Positions 33,945-44,008 are shown, counted from the stretch's first letter. The stretch is DNA of 64,000 nucleotides from Halohasta litorea (GCF_024494645.1 NZ_JANHDJ010000002.1:124001-188000); one strand, 5' to 3'. The notes: generated by a model not told the origin, from the letters alone. Numbers and translations: made by a program.

Positions 33945-36170
33945 ATGAACGAAGTCCAACTCGAAGTGGCGAAAGCCTACCCCAACGATTCGGGACGTGG
34001 TATCGCTCGCCTCGACCCTGATACCCTCTTGCATCTCAAGCTCTCACCGGGCGATATCATCGAGATCGAGGGCGGCGAAACGACCGCCGCAAAAGTCTGG
34101 CGGGCCGACCGGCAAGACTGGAACACCGACACCGTCCGCATCGACGGCTTCACCCGACAGAACGCCGATGTCGGCATCGGCGAACGGGTAACGATCCGGA
34201 AGGCCGAGGCCGAAAAGGCCGACAAGCTCGTACTCGCACCCCCCGAAGAGGCGAGCGTGCAGTTCGGTTCCGACGCGGCTGGTATGGTCAAACGCCAGAT
34301 CCTCAAGCGGCCAGTGGTCGAACGCGACATCGTGCCCGTGATGAGTTCGACCAACCATCCGTTCATGCGGTCGCCCGGCCAGGCGATCCCCCTCATCGCA
34401 GTCGAGACCGAACCGGATGGCGTCTGTCTCATAACGGAAGATACCGAGGTCGAACTCCGCGAGGAGCCCATTTCCGGCTTCGAGAAGACCGGCGGCGGTA
34501 TCACCTACGAGGATATCGGCGGCCTGCAGAGCGAGATTCAGCGCGTCCGCGAGATGGTCGAGCTGCCGATGAAACACCCCCAGATCTTCAAGAAACTGGG
34601 GATCGAGCCGCCACAGGGCGTCCTGCTGCATGGCCCACCGGGTACCGGCAAGACCTTGCTGGCCAAGGCGGTCGCCAACGAGACCTCCGCGAGTTTCTTC
34701 TCTATCGCTGGCCCGGAGATCATCTCGAAATACTACGGGGAAAGCGAACAACAGCTGCGGGAAATCTTCGAGGATGCAAAGGAAGAGTCACCGTCGATCA
34801 TCTTCATCGACGAACTCGACTCGATCGCGCCCAAACGCGAGGACGTCACGGGAGAAGTCGAGCGCCGTGTCGTCGCCCAGCTGCTGACGATGATGGACGG
34901 CCTCGAAGCCCGCGGACAGGTCATCGTCATCGCGGCGACCAACCGCGTCGACTCCGTCGACCCGGCGCTCCGTCGACCGGGCCGCTTCGACCGCGAGATC
35001 GAGATCGGCGTGCCGGACGAAGTCGGAAGGAAAGAAATCCTCCAGATCCACACCCGCGGGATGCCGCTGTCGGACGACGTCTCGCTCGACCACTTGGCCG
35101 ACGAAACCCACGGCTTCGTGGGGGCCGATATCGAGAGTCTGACGAAGGAAGCAGCGATGAAAGCCCTCCGGCGCTACCTGCCGGAGATCGATCTCGACGA
35201 GGAGGACATCCCGCCGAGTTTGATCGACCGGATGATCGTCAAGCGCAGCGACTTCGGCGGCGCGCTCAACGAGGTCGAACCCTCGGCGATGCGGGAGGTA
35301 CTCGTCGAGCTACCGAAGATCACGTGGGACGACGTCGGCGGGCTCGAATCGCCGAAACAGCAGGTCAAAGAGAGCGTCGAGTGGCCGCTGACCAGCCCCG
35401 AGAAGTTCGACCGGATGGGTGTCGAGGCACCGAAAGGGGTGCTGCTGTACGGCCCGCCCGGAACCGGCAAGACGCTGATGGCGAAGGCGGTCGCCAGCGA
35501 GACGAACGCCAACTTCATCTCGGTGCGTGGCCCGCAACTGCTCTCGAAGTGGGTCGGCGAGTCGGAGAAGGCGATCCGCCAGACCTTCCGGAAGGCCCGG
35601 CAGGTCAGCCCGACGATCATCTTCTTCGACGAGCTGGACAGCCTCGCCCCGGCCCGCGGCCAGGACATGGGCAACAACGTCTCCGAACGCGTCGTCAACC
35701 AGCTCCTGACCGAGCTCGACGGGCTCGAAGAGATGGGCAACGTGATGGTGATCGGCGCGACCAACCGGCCGGACATGATCGATCCCGCCCTGATCCGCTC
35801 GGGTCGATTTGATCGGTTGGTGATGATCGGCCAGCCCGACGAGGAGGGCCGCGAGCAGATCCTCAAGATCCACACCGGTGACACGCCGCTCGCGCCGGAT
35901 GTGAGCCTGCGGGAGATCGCCGAGATCACCGACGGCTACGTTGGCTCGGATCTCGAATCCATCGCCCGCGAGTCGGCCATCGAGGCCCTCCGGGACGACG
36001 ACGATGCGACCGAAGTCGAGATGCAGCACTTCCGGCGCGCCATGGAATCGGTCCGACCGACGGTAACCGATGAGATCATGGACTACTACGCGGAGATCGA
36101 AGACCAGTTCCGTGGCGGTGGCGGCGATCAGCTCGGCGAACGCCGCGACGGCAGAATCGGCTTCCAGTAG
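33945..36170 (+). CDS. Cdc48/VAT-type AAA+ ATPase
   Basis: 741 residues with the p97/VAT architecture: N-domain (1-~180), D1 with Walker [15 protein letters not shown] (~229) and Walker [18 protein letters not shown]2 with Walker [18 protein letters not shown] (~503) and [17 protein letters not shown], plus SRH arginines in both ([40 protein letters not shown]). It unfolds proteins for the proteasome. No C-terminal HbYX motif is seen (ends RRDGRIGFQ). Confidence 0.96.
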   Translation: MNEVQLEVAKAYPNDSGRGIARLDPDTLLHLKLSPGDIIEIEGGETTAAKVWRADRQDWNTDTVRIDGFTRQNADVGIGERVTIRKAEAEKADKLVLAPPEEASVQFGSDAAGMVKRQILKRPVVERDIVPVMSSTNHPFMRSPGQAIPLIAVETEPDGVCLITEDTEVELREEPISGFEKTGGGITYEDIGGLQSEIQRVREMVELPMKHPQIFKKLGIEPPQGVLLHGPPGTGKTLLAKAVANETSASFFSIAGPEIISKYYGESEQQLREIFEDAKEESPSIIFIDELDSIAPKREDVTGEVERRVVAQLLTMMDGLEARGQVIVIAATNRVDSVDPALRRPGRFDREIEIGVPDEVGRKEILQIHTRGMPLSDDVSLDHLADETHGFVGADIESLTKEAAMKALRRYLPEIDLDEEDIPPSLIDRMIVKRSDFGGALNEVEPSAMREVLVELPKITWDDVGGLESPKQQVKESVEWPLTSPEKFDRMGVEAPKGVLLYGPPGTGKTLMAKAVASETNANFISVRGPQLLSKWVGESEKAIRQTFRKARQVSPTIIFFDELDSLAPARGQDMGNNVSERVVNQLLTELDGLEEMGNVMVIGATNRPDMIDPALIRSGRFDRLVMIGQPDEEGREQILKIHTGDTPLAPDVSLREIAEITDGYVGSDLESIARESAIEALRDDDDATEVEMQHFRRAMESVRPTVTDEIMDYYAEIEDQFRGGGGDQLGERRDGRIGFQ

Positions 36171-36181
36171 GCCGTCAGCGA

Positions 36182-36193
36182 CTTTTTAAAAAG
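36182..36193. terminator. Bidirectional T/A-run terminator between cdc48 and phoU
   Basis: CTTTTTAAAAAG is a perfect palindrome in the 27-base gap between two convergent stops; it gives a T-run on both strands, suited to archaeal termination in both directions. Confidence 0.65.
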
Positions 36194-36197
36194 CGGC

Positions 36198-36872
36198 TCA
36201 GTAAATCAGTTCGTCGTTGTTGTCGATCATATACAGCGCGCGGGCGGCGATGTTGACCGAGTGGTCGCCGATACGCTCGATGTCACGGATCGTCAACAGG
36301 AACCGCGAGACGTCTTCCATGAAGGTCTCGATGTCCTCGTCGGCATCCAGCTCGTCGCTCTCGATCAGCTCGCGGACCACGGTGTCGCTGGCAATCTCAC
36401 AGAGGTCATCGAGGTGGTCGTCCCGTTCGTCGACCGCATAACACTGCTGGCTGTCGTCCTCGGCATAGGCGGCCATCGCGTCGGCAAGCATTTCGAGGGT
36501 CACGTCGCCGAGTTCCTGGATATCGATCTCGGGGAAGATGTTGGTCTCGCCGTCAGTGGCGTACTCACCGAGATTGGTGGCCAGATCGGCGATGCGTTCG
36601 AGATCGGTGATGATCTTGAAGGAGGCGGCGATAAACCGGAGATCGCCCGCGACCGGCTGCTGGAGGGCGATCAGATCGGTACACTGTTTTTCGAGATCGA
36701 GGTACTGTTGGTTGATCTCGTCGTCGCCGTCGATCACCTGCTGGGCGAGGTCGGCGTCGCCGGTTTCGAGGGCTTCGAGCGCCATTTCGAGCCGCTCGGC
36801 GACCGTCTCGCTCATATCCAGCACGTCCGCCCGGAGATCCGCAAGCTGCGATTGATACTCGTTTCGTGGCAT
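36198..36872 (-). CDS. phoU: Phosphate signalling protein PhoU
   Basis: 224 residues from MPRNEYQSQLADLRADVL. Two three-helix bundles with metal-binding Glu/Asp clusters: ELLALDDEIN-like VIDGDDEINQQYLDLEKQC and ISDLERIADL-type ITDLERIADLATNLGE, repeated as IRDIERIGDHSVNIAA. PhoU restrains the Pst transporter. It follows pstB by 57 bases on the same strand. Confidence 0.95.
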   Translation of the reverse strand: MPRNEYQSQLADLRADVLDMSETVAERLEMALEALETGDADLAQQVIDGDDEINQQYLDLEKQCTDLIALQQPVAGDLRFIAASFKIITDLERIADLATNLGEYATDGETNIFPEIDIQELGDVTLEMLADAMAAYAEDDSQQCYAVDERDDHLDDLCEIASDTVVRELIESDELDADEDIETFMEDVSRFLLTIRDIERIGDHSVNIAARALYMIDNNDELIY

Positions 36873-36929
36873 ACCGGCTATGGGTCGAGCCGATAGAAAA
36901 GAATTGCCCACCCAGTCGGTGTCTTCCTG

Positions 36930-37790
36930 TTATCCGAACTTACCAGTAATGTAGTCCTCGACGCGCTGGTGGTCGGGGTTCTCGAAGATCTTCTGGGTGT
37001 CGTCGAACTCCACGAGTTCGCCGCCGGTGAGGAAGACGCCCGTTTTATCGGAGATACGGGCGGCCTGCTGCATGTTGTGGGTGACGATAATCACCGTGTA
37101 CTCCTCGGAGATGTCGGCGATCAGGTCCTCGATCTGCGAGGTCGCCACCGGGTCGAGCGCGCTCGCTGGTTCGTCCATCAACACGACCTCCGGATCGGGC
37201 GCGATTGCGCGGGCGATACAGAGCCGCTGTTGTTGGCCGCCCGAGAGTTCGAGCCCCGACTCGTCGAGTTGGTCTTTGACTTCGTCCCACAGCGCAGCCC
37301 CTTTTAAGGCCTCCTCGACGCGGGCGTCGACATCGCCATCGAACTCCTGGATATCCAGCCCGTAGGCGACGTTGTCGCGGATGGATTTTGGGAAGGGGTT
37401 GGGCTGCTGGAAGACCATCCCGATTTTCCGCCGGAGGGCGACGGGGTCGACGTCGTCGTCATAGACGTTTTTGCCGCCAAAGTAGAGCTCTCCCTCGACG
37501 CGGGCCGAGGTGATGAGGTCGTTCATCCGGTTGACACACCGGAGGAAGGTCGATTTCCCGCAGCCGGAGGGGCCGATCAGCGCGGTGACCTGCTTTTCGG
37601 GGATATCCATCGTGATCTCCTGGAGGGCCTGCTCGTCGCCGTAGAAGACGCTGATATCCTTCGATTGGATGATCGGTTCCTCGATGAGTGGCCCCGACTC
37701 GGGCCCGCTCGCCCCGGCGATGTTCGAGCCGGGTGTCGGTGACGACACGGCCTCATCTGTCCCTTCGGCGTCTGTTTCGGGCTCACTCAT
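36930..37790 (-). CDS. pstB: Phosphate ABC transporter ATP-binding protein PstB
   Basis: 286 residues. Walker [21 protein letters not shown]-loop [14 protein letters not shown], signature [20 protein letters not shown], Walker [18 protein letters not shown]-loop [13 protein letters not shown]. The ~35-residue N-terminal acidic extension ([13 protein letters not shown]) is typical of haloarchaea. In most haloarchaea pstB follows pstS-pstC-pstA; here the 208 bases upstream hold no pst gene and the next gene is divergent. Confidence 0.97.
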   Translation of the reverse strand: MSEPETDAEGTDEAVSSPTPGSNIAGASGPESGPLIEEPIIQSKDISVFYGDEQALQEITMDIPEKQVTALIGPSGCGKSTFLRCVNRMNDLITSARVEGELYFGGKNVYDDDVDPVALRRKIGMVFQQPNPFPKSIRDNVAYGLDIQEFDGDVDARVEEALKGAALWDEVKDQLDESGLELSGGQQQRLCIARAIAPDPEVVLMDEPASALDPVATSQIEDLIADISEEYTVIIVTHNMQQAARISDKTGVFLTGGELVEFDDTQKIFENPDHQRVEDYITGKFG

Positions 37791-37998
37791 GAACGTATCC
37801 CGTTGTTATTTCGGCCGCAAATAGCTGTTGCGGAACCGACTGCCGCGGTCGACGAAGTCTCCACAACCGAACGTGGACGCACAGCCCCGACAACGTGAGG
37901 AAGCCCGGAGAGCAGTCGCGCCCGAAACACGTACGGTCCGTTTTGAGCGATAGCCGTTTTTAAGTGACAGACGCCGAATTGTCGCTTTCGTACACGAT

Positions 37999-38481
37999 AT
38001 GCGCCTCTCTATCGACAGCGAACGGCTCAGCCCAGTTCACGTAGGCGTGCTGCTGTTGCTCGGTGGCGTCGTTATGACCGGCTACGGGCTCTACGACTAC
38101 ACACAGCAGTCGTCCGCGGTCTCGAACGCGGTCGAAGTCGACGCGACCGTCACTGACACCGACATCGACACGATTTCCCAACGCCGAGGGAGTTCCGACT
38201 ACCAGCCCGTCGTGGCTTTCGAGTACCGCTTCGAGGGGACCGACTACACCAGCGACAGCCTCTACCCGTCATCGGTCGAACCCGACTATGACACGGAGTC
38301 GGCGGCCCGAGACGAGATCGAGAGCTATGCCGCTGGCGATTCCGTGACTGCCTACGTCGACCCCGCCTCGCCGGGCGAGGCCTTCCTCAGAAACGAGGAG
38401 TCGAACAGCCCGCTGAAGTTCGCCGCCATCGGCGGGGTGATGGTGATTCTCAGCGGCCGTTCGATTCTCAAACACCTATAA
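37999..38481 (+). CDS. DUF3592-type membrane protein
   Basis: 160 residues: an N-terminal helix (~15-33), an extracytoplasmic beta domain with VVAFEYRFEGTDYTSDSLYP and GDSVTAYVDPASPGEAFL, and a C-terminal helix. The Y-x-V-x(P)-x2-P pattern and two flanking helices are the DUF3592 hallmark. TATA-like tttttaag (37956-37963) precedes the start. Function unknown. Confidence 0.8.
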   Translation: MRLSIDSERLSPVHVGVLLLLGGVVMTGYGLYDYTQQSSAVSNAVEVDATVTDTDIDTISQRRGSSDYQPVVAFEYRFEGTDYTSDSLYPSSVEPDYDTESAARDEIESYAAGDSVTAYVDPASPGEAFLRNEESNSPLKFAAIGGVMVILSGRSILKHL

Positions 38482-38570
38482 ATACGGCCACGCCATCGAA
38501 GCGCGAACGGAACGAAGACGGCGTTTTGAGCCATCACAACCCTTTTGCTCCGATTCGGACTGGTTCACAT

Positions 38571-39554
38571 ATGCCCGCTTCCGCCGCCGGTTTGCGTTCA
38601 CGCATGCTCGCCGCCGTCCTCGCGCTGTCGGTCGTGTTGGTCGCCTTCTTGATCGGCGTCTGGGCGACGTTTTATACTCTGTTCGTTTGGTTCGAACTCA
38701 CACCAGCGGTCGGCTGGGCATCAGTCGTGACAGCTGGTCTGGTGGCGCTCGTCGGCTATCTGGAGTTCCGGCATCTCGATACGATCGAGCGGTTCGCCGA
38801 CGCGAAGCCGATCGACCGCGAGACTGCGCCAGCACTCTCCGACATGACGACGAAGGTCGCGGCGATGTTCGACGTGCCGCCGCCGAGGATCGCGGTCTCC
38901 GAGCGGTCGGCCCCCGAGGCGATGGCCGTCGGTTTCCGGCCGGGAAATATTCATCTCGTATTGTCGAAGGGAACGATCGACGCCCTCGATGCCGCCGAAC
39001 TCGAAGCGGTGATCGCCCACGAACTCGCCCACGTCGCCAACCGGGATGCGATGGTGATGACCGCGCTGTCGACGCCGGTCGTGTTGGCCGACGGGCTGCG
39101 CTCGCGGCTCGGTGAGTTCGAGCACCGAAGCCCGTTTGCGCTCGTCGCCGTGCCGCTGGGGTTCGTCTCGAATGCCGTCTGGATCGTCGGGAGAGCGATC
39201 ACCGCTCGGCTCTCCCGACAGCGCGAGCGGGCGGCCGATCGCGCGGCCGCCGAGGCCACCGGCTCGCCATCGACGCTCGCGGCGGCGCTCCGCACCCTCG
39301 ACAGCGAGATCGCAGCCACGCCCGACCGAGACCTCCGGGCGGTTTCCGGCGTCTCCTCGCTGTCGATCCTCTCACTGGAACCACGGGAACTCGAAAAGGT
39401 GATGCTCGGACCGGAGGGCGACACCGAGCCGTCCTACTGGTGGCTCCGCAAACGGCTCCACCGTCTCGAACGGTGGCTGTTCGTGAGCCATCCGCCGACC
39501 GAACAGCGACTCTCGGTACTCGCGGAGCTCGAAGCGACTCGGTCGACGAGCTAA
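38571..39554 (+). CDS. HtpX-like M48 membrane metalloprotease
   Basis: 327 residues from MPASAAGLRSRMLAAVLALS. Two N-terminal helices, then the zinc site VIAHELAHVANRDAMVM (HExxH as HELAH), two more helices, and the third ligand region RERAADRAAAEATG. Ends with HPPTEQRLSVLAEL, a typical M48 tail. It degrades misfolded membrane proteins. Its stop overlaps the stop of the convergent gene by 4 bases. Confidence 0.92.
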   Translation: MPASAAGLRSRMLAAVLALSVVLVAFLIGVWATFYTLFVWFELTPAVGWASVVTAGLVALVGYLEFRHLDTIERFADAKPIDRETAPALSDMTTKVAAMFDVPPPRIAVSERSAPEAMAVGFRPGNIHLVLSKGTIDALDAAELEAVIAHELAHVANRDAMVMTALSTPVVLADGLRSRLGEFEHRSPFALVAVPLGFVSNAVWIVGRAITARLSRQRERAADRAAAEATGSPSTLAAALRTLDSEIAATPDRDLRAVSGVSSLSILSLEPRELEKVMLGPEGDTEPSYWWLRKRLHRLERWLFVSHPPTEQRLSVLAELEATRSTS

Positions 39555-40570
39555 TCCTCCGTCTCGGGATCGTCACCCGACGCAGCGGGCTTTCTCGACG
39601 CAGTTGTGTCGCCCCCGGCCTCGGCCACGCCGTTATCGGACTCCACGGCCTCCCGCTGGGTAGGGATGAGATCGAGCCGCGGCTCGGCGTCCCCGAGGAC
39701 GACCAGCGCGTAGTAGCGTACGTAGCTCCGAACCGGTGCCACGACCAGCGAAACGACATACTGGTAGGCGATCAGTCCCGCGACGAAGGCACCGACGATC
39801 AGCGGCTCGAAGGCCGAGCTGAGTTCGGTGAGCGCCGATCCGCCGAGAACGATCCCGAAGACGCCGACGATCCCGATGACGAACCCGACGATCGTGAGGA
39901 CGGCCCAGAGGATGAAGCCGATCAGCCACGCGAGCAGGACCGTCGCGAGGACGCCGAGTTTGTTTGCGGCCGCCGCGTCGACGAACCGCCGCCAGCCACT
40001 GAGTGCCCCACGCTGTTCGTGGAGCATGACCGGGACGACGAACAGCGTCGTCAGCGTGTTGACCGTCGTCAGCCCGAATAACGCGACCACTGCGGTGAGG
40101 CCAATGCCGATTACCTGAGTCGGCGTTACCTCGGCAGGCGTGGTGACATCGCCGACGAAGACGGTCCACGCGACCGGGACAGCCACCACCGCGATCGACG
40201 CAAGCCAGACGCCGACTCGGAACAACAGGAGCCGAACTCCGGCCCCGAGGTTGGATCGGATGTAGAGTCGAAGCGAGAGCGACCGCGACCGCAGCGAGTC
40301 GACGAAGACGAACTCCAGGACGGCCGCGATATATCCGAACGCCCCGATGATCAACAGTCCCGCGGCGATCACCCCGGCAGCCGCCCACAGCTCGGACGGG
40401 TCGCTGACCGTCTCTGGGCCGATCGGCAGACCGGTGAACTGACTCGTCAGCCCCGACCCACCGAGGAACAGCACGACGACCCCGAGTTTGAGCCAACCAC
40501 CTGCACCCAGCGCCGAGAGATACTGTTTCGTCAGCCCCCCGGCGTCGGTGAGTGTTTTAAATACAGCCAT
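39551..40570 (-). CDS. Multi-pass membrane protein, unknown function
   Basis: 339 residues with about six transmembrane helices. Distinctive loops are FVDSLRSRSLSLRLYIRSN (charged, amphipathic) and GALSGWRRFVDAAAANKLGV. A polar, Thr/Glu-rich tail follows a final SYVRYYALVVLGD. Resembles haloarchaeal families with cytoplasmic membrane-surface helices; no function known. The 254-base region upstream holds a possible TATA (gatattaaata, minus strand, ~40700). Confidence 0.78.
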   Translation of the reverse strand: MAVFKTLTDAGGLTKQYLSALGAGGWLKLGVVVLFLGGSGLTSQFTGLPIGPETVSDPSELWAAAGVIAAGLLIIGAFGYIAAVLEFVFVDSLRSRSLSLRLYIRSNLGAGVRLLLFRVGVWLASIAVVAVPVAWTVFVGDVTTPAEVTPTQVIGIGLTAVVALFGLTTVNTLTTLFVVPVMLHEQRGALSGWRRFVDAAAANKLGVLATVLLAWLIGFILWAVLTIVGFVIGIVGVFGIVLGGSALTELSSAFEPLIVGAFVAGLIAYQYVVSLVVAPVRSYVRYYALVVLGDAEPRLDLIPTQREAVESDNGVAEAGGDTTASRKPAASGDDPETED

Positions 40571-40795
40571 CTGTCAGATAGATGCGGCAGACTGCGCTCG
40601 ATAGCACGCTTCGATGCTACTCACTGCCGTCTCGTCGGTCGACCATCTACGACAGATCCGTTGATCGTGATACATACCACACAGTTAGGCGTATGTGTAT
40701 TTAATATCCCAGTGCCATGTGCTGGCTGTGAAACTTCGCCCGGTGTCACCACGACGGCGAGCGGTACTGCTAGCGTCGTGACCGGACTCGAATAA

Positions 40796-40802
40796 TTAAA
40801 AA
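40796..40802 (+). promoter_or_regulatory. TATA element for the 35-residue gene
   Basis: ttaaaaa centred ~26 bases before the ATG at 40825. Confidence 0.5.
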
Positions 40803-40824
40803 GCCTGGTTGTTCAAGATGCGCT

Positions 40825-40932
40825 ATGCTCCCACTCACAGCCTCACCGCTTCCGATCGAGTCGACTGCGGGCGTCGTCCTCGTAGTTAGTATCCTCATCA
40901 CGCTGCTGTGGATTCGGTCGGTCTTCCGCTAG
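40825..40932 (+). CDS. Small single-pass membrane protein (35 aa)
   Basis: MLPLTASPLPIESTAGVVLV begins a peptide with one helix (residues ~15-30) and a basic C-terminus IRSVFR, which places the C-terminus in the cytoplasm. A TATA element stands at the right distance. Its last four bases overlap the stop of the convergent CinA-like gene. Too short for standard gene finders; function unknown. Confidence 0.6.
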   Translation: MLPLTASPLPIESTAGVVLVVSILITLLWIRSVFR

Positions 40933-41627
40933 TCCTCTTCTTCGATCCGGTCGACGCGCGCGCCGAACCAGTCGGCGGCGGCCGCAACGGCTTCGGCATC
41001 GGTGCCGCTGAACTTGACACGGACCGTCTCGCCCGGATAGCTCCCGACAGCCACGTCGAACCGTTCGCGGACCTCCTGGAGCCGGTCGACCAGCGCGCTT
41101 TCGGGCTCGTCGGCCACGACAGTCCGGGTGTGGATCTCCGCGCCAGCGAACGCCTCGGCGACCGACTCGAACATCGCTTTCATTTCGGCCGGGACGCCCG
41201 GCAACACGTAGATCGAGTCGACGACTGCGCCGGGTGCGACGCCAACCTCGTTGGGGAGCATCCGCGCGCCAGCGGGCAGTTCAGCCGTTCCGACGGCCAG
41301 CTCGTCGGCCGAGTAGCCGCCCTGCTCGGTGAGCCACTCGCGGGCCGCCTCGTGGTGGACTGTCTCCCGGCCGACGGCGGCCGCGACGCCCTCCATCGTC
41401 AGATCGTCGGGGGTCGGCCCCAATCCACCGGTGACGATCACCGCGTCGTACTCGGCGTGGTACTCGTTGACGACGCGAGCGATCTCGCCGATCCGGTCGG
41501 GCAGGGTGGTGATTCGGTCGACCGTACAACCGCGGGCGGTGAGCTGTTCGGCGAGCCACGCCGCGTTGGTGTTGACCGTCTGGCCGACCAGCAGTTCGTC
41601 GCCGACGGTGACGATGGCGACGTTCAT
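40929..41627 (-). CDS. Competence/damage-inducible protein CinA-like (MoCF-binding domain)
   Basis: 232 residues from MNVAIVTVGDELLVGQTVNT. The molybdopterin-binding fold is shown by VGDELLVGQTVNTNAAWLAE, VIVTGGLGPTPDDLTMEGVA and GVAPGAVVDSIYVLPGVP. Only the N-terminal COG1058 domain is present, as in archaea; the C-terminal deamidase domain is absent. Bacterial homologues act as ADP-ribose pyrophosphatases or in NAD salvage. Its ATG overlaps the preceding gene's stop (41624-41627). Confidence 0.9.
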   Translation of the reverse strand: MNVAIVTVGDELLVGQTVNTNAAWLAEQLTARGCTVDRITTLPDRIGEIARVVNEYHAEYDAVIVTGGLGPTPDDLTMEGVAAAVGRETVHHEAAREWLTEQGGYSADELAVGTAELPAGARMLPNEVGVAPGAVVDSIYVLPGVPAEMKAMFESVAEAFAGAEIHTRTVVADEPESALVDRLQEVRERFDVAVGSYPGETVRVKFSGTDAEAVAAAADWFGARVDRIEEED

Positions 41628-42391
41628 TTGTCCTCGTCGTCCTCCTCGGTATCGAGACCCATCCCCACCCGCACGTCGTGGAGCCGGTCGATCTGTCGGC
41701 GGTAGTAGTAGAGCCCACCGACGCCGATCAGCGACAGCAGGACGGCCGCGCCGCCGAAGACGTAGAGGTCCCGTTCGAGGTAGTACTGGACGAGGATCGT
41801 TCCGCCGGTGACCTCCTCCCACTGCACGTGGACCCGGTTGTCGATGATCTCGGTATCCGCGCCTCGCGGGGCGGCGTTACTGAAGAGGAAGAAGTCCATC
41901 CGGTAGTCCTCCGGGAGAATGACCTCGTAGGAGCCCTCGACGTACACCGGCAGCGAGAGTCGGCGCGGGGTTGCGCTCGCCGAGAAGGCCAGTTGACCGT
42001 CGGCGTCGGGGACGGTCACGTCGACCTCGTCGGTGGTCTGGTCGATCTCGCCGCCGCGTTCGCGGATCTCGGTACCGGAGATCACCGTGCCGTTGTCGGC
42101 ATACCGGAACCGGACCGCCGAGACGTCGAGGGGTTCCTCGCGGCCGAGTCCGGCCGGGATATATAAGCGGAGCTCCTGGCTCGCGTTGACATCGTAGACC
42201 GCTTGGACTTCGTCGGCGGTATGGAGGGTCAGGAGGGCGTCGCGGTCGGTCTCCCAGCTGTAGGGTTCGGTCGGCTCCTCGTCGAGTCGCTCCGGAGAGA
42301 TCTCACCGCCGCCGGTGATGTACCCCAGACAGCCCGCGGTCGCCGCCAGTGCGACAACGGCGACGATCGCGAGGCCGAGCCGCCGGTTCAT
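41624..42391 (-). CDS. Lipoprotein with C-terminal membrane anchor (resembles DUF5803)
   Basis: 255 residues. Signal peptide with lipobox ATAGC (Cys21) after MNRRLGLAIVAVVALA, an extracytoplasmic domain rich in beta strands (VRFRYADNGTVISGTEI), and a C-terminal helix FGGAAVLLSLIGVGGLYYY followed by a charged tail. The combination of a lipobox and C-terminal anchor matches what I recall of haloarchaeal DUF5803. Coupled to the downstream CinA-like gene by an ATGA overlap. Confidence 0.75.
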   Translation of the reverse strand: MNRRLGLAIVAVVALAATAGCLGYITGGGEISPERLDEEPTEPYSWETDRDALLTLHTADEVQAVYDVNASQELRLYIPAGLGREEPLDVSAVRFRYADNGTVISGTEIRERGGEIDQTTDEVDVTVPDADGQLAFSASATPRRLSLPVYVEGSYEVILPEDYRMDFFLFSNAAPRGADTEIIDNRVHVQWEEVTGGTILVQYYLERDLYVFGGAAVLLSLIGVGGLYYYRRQIDRLHDVRVGMGLDTEEDDEDK

Positions 42392-42531
42392 CGCGCCTCC
42401 GTGGGCGTCGGCCGACCCCGCCGCTGAGCCAAGCGGTCGCTCCCCGAGCGATCGAGCCGTCGGCTCGGCGGCTCGTGTTCGTGCCGTCTCGATCCCCGCG
42501 GGATGCCCGCCTCGTCCTGTTGGCTGGCCAT
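42388..42531 (-). CDS. Possible small Arg-rich ORF upstream of the DUF5803-like gene
   Basis: 47 codons from MASQQDEAGIPRGSRRHEHE, ending in an ATGA overlap with the downstream start at 42391. Its codon pattern is GC3-rich like neighbours, and the overlap style is the same as several true gene pairs in this window, but the residue content (Arg/Pro/Ser-rich) looks like a random frame. No promoter is clearly placed. Low confidence. Confidence 0.25.
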   Translation of the reverse strand: MASQQDEAGIPRGSRRHEHEPPSRRLDRSGSDRLAQRRGRPTPTEAR

Positions 42532-42642
42532 AGCGTATGTATTGGCTGTACTCCCGCGGACTGTTGAGCCTATCGCAACAGCGCTCGCCGCACCCGTCGG
42601 GACAACGGTCAAGCCCGTCGACGTCGAATTCTACTCCTATCA

Positions 42643-43977
42643 ATGGCCCCACAGCTCGAAACCCCCGTCGAGATCGGCGGGCTCTCCCTCCGCAATCGGC
42701 TCTATCGCGCGCCGCTCCTGGAGTGTGCCGGAAACGGCCCTGACGCCGTCGATACCCTGATCGCCGACCTCGAACCCGCCGCCGCATCGGGCGCTGGCCT
42801 CGTCTGTCAGGGTGCGACGGTCGTCCGTGGGCCTGGCGGCTGTGCCGCGCCGAACATGACCTACGTCGACGACCCGGCGTTCGTCGAGGAACTCTCGCGG
42901 CTCACCGACGCCATCCACGACCATGGCGCGGCGATCGCGATCCAGCTCGAACACGGCGGGCTCCGGAGTCTGGAGACGTGGCACCACGGCTACCGCAGTG
43001 AGCATCCCGATCTGCAGCAGCTCGCGGTCTCCCAACCGCCGCGAGCCCTCCGCGTCCTCGACCGATTGGGGCTGCTCTCGTACGACCCACATGTCCTGTC
43101 GACTGACGAGGTCTACGAACTCGCAGCGGATTTCGGCCGCTCGGCGAAATGGGCCACCGAGGCGGGCTACGACATCATCCACATCGCGGGCGCAAACATG
43201 GGGATCGTCCACCAGTTCTGCTCGCCGTTTTATAATCGGCGGGACGACGAGTTCGCCGACGGGGTGCGGTTCCTGGAACTCGTTGCCAGCGAGATCCGCC
43301 AGCGGTGCGGTGACGTACCGCTGATGACCAAGGTTCCGGCTGAATCGGCCACCCCGCCCGGAGTCGGTCCACACCTCTCGGAGGCCGACGCGATGAAGAT
43401 CTGCGAGCGACTCGAAAAGGCCGGATTCGACGCCCTCGTCCCGGTCACCGGCTCGGTCATCTGGGATATGAGCATTATCAAAGGCGAGTTTCCCGGCCGC
43501 GCATGGAGCGACGAGGGATTTTCTGCGGGGTACAGCGAGGCCTTCGGCGGGCCGCTCCGGCGGCGGCTCGCCGCGGCGGCGACGTGGCTCGACTCGCGGC
43601 TTTATAACTACGAGCCCGCGTGGAACAGCGGGCTGTGTCGGCGCGTCCGGGAGCGTGTTGACGTGCCGGTGCTCGCGGAGGGTGGGATTCGAACCCGCGG
43701 CGAAATCGACGCCCTGCTTGGGACCGACTGTGATCTCGTCGGGTTGGGTCGACCCTTCTATGCGGAGCCGCGGCTTCCGGCGCGGCTCCTGGAGGCTCCC
43801 CCTGAGACGGCGGTCGTCTGCGAGAACTGTAACAACTGTACCGTCCCGCAAGCGGCGGGCGAGCCGGGCGTCTGCCGGACGCCAGCGGTGTTGGCCGAGG
43901 CGGGACGGCTCCGCAAAGCCGGAGCCTACGACCGCCTGCAGTCGGGCGAATCGGCCACGCAGGTCGACGATTCCTAA
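42643..43977 (+). CDS. Old yellow enzyme-type NADH:flavin oxidoreductase with C-terminal Cys cluster
   Basis: 444 residues. FMN-barrel motifs: LRNRLYRAPLLE, GAAIAIQLEHGGL, AGYDIIHIAGANMG, VLAEGGIRTRGEID and DLVGLGRPFYAEP. The tail has CENCNNCTVPQAAGEPGVC, the four-Cys cluster of OYE-like dienoyl-CoA/2-enoate reductases that bind [4Fe-4S]. The usual C-terminal FAD/NAD domains of those enzymes are missing, so electrons would have to arrive from a separate partner. Substrate unknown. Confidence 0.85.
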   Translation: MAPQLETPVEIGGLSLRNRLYRAPLLECAGNGPDAVDTLIADLEPAAASGAGLVCQGATVVRGPGGCAAPNMTYVDDPAFVEELSRLTDAIHDHGAAIAIQLEHGGLRSLETWHHGYRSEHPDLQQLAVSQPPRALRVLDRLGLLSYDPHVLSTDEVYELAADFGRSAKWATEAGYDIIHIAGANMGIVHQFCSPFYNRRDDEFADGVRFLELVASEIRQRCGDVPLMTKVPAESATPPGVGPHLSEADAMKICERLEKAGFDALVPVTGSVIWDMSIIKGEFPGRAWSDEGFSAGYSEAFGGPLRRRLAAAATWLDSRLYNYEPAWNSGLCRRVRERVDVPVLAEGGIRTRGEIDALLGTDCDLVGLGRPFYAEPRLPARLLEAPPETAVVCENCNNCTVPQAAGEPGVCRTPAVLAEAGRLRKAGAYDRLQSGESATQVDDS

Positions 43978-44002
43978 CTCGCGTCTGACGCGGCGAGCGT
44001 AT

Positions 44003-44008
44003 TTTATA
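44003..44008 (+). promoter_or_regulatory. TATA element of the SOUL-domain gene
   Basis: tttata centred ~24 bases before the ATG at 44030; leaderless transcript expected. Confidence 0.6.
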
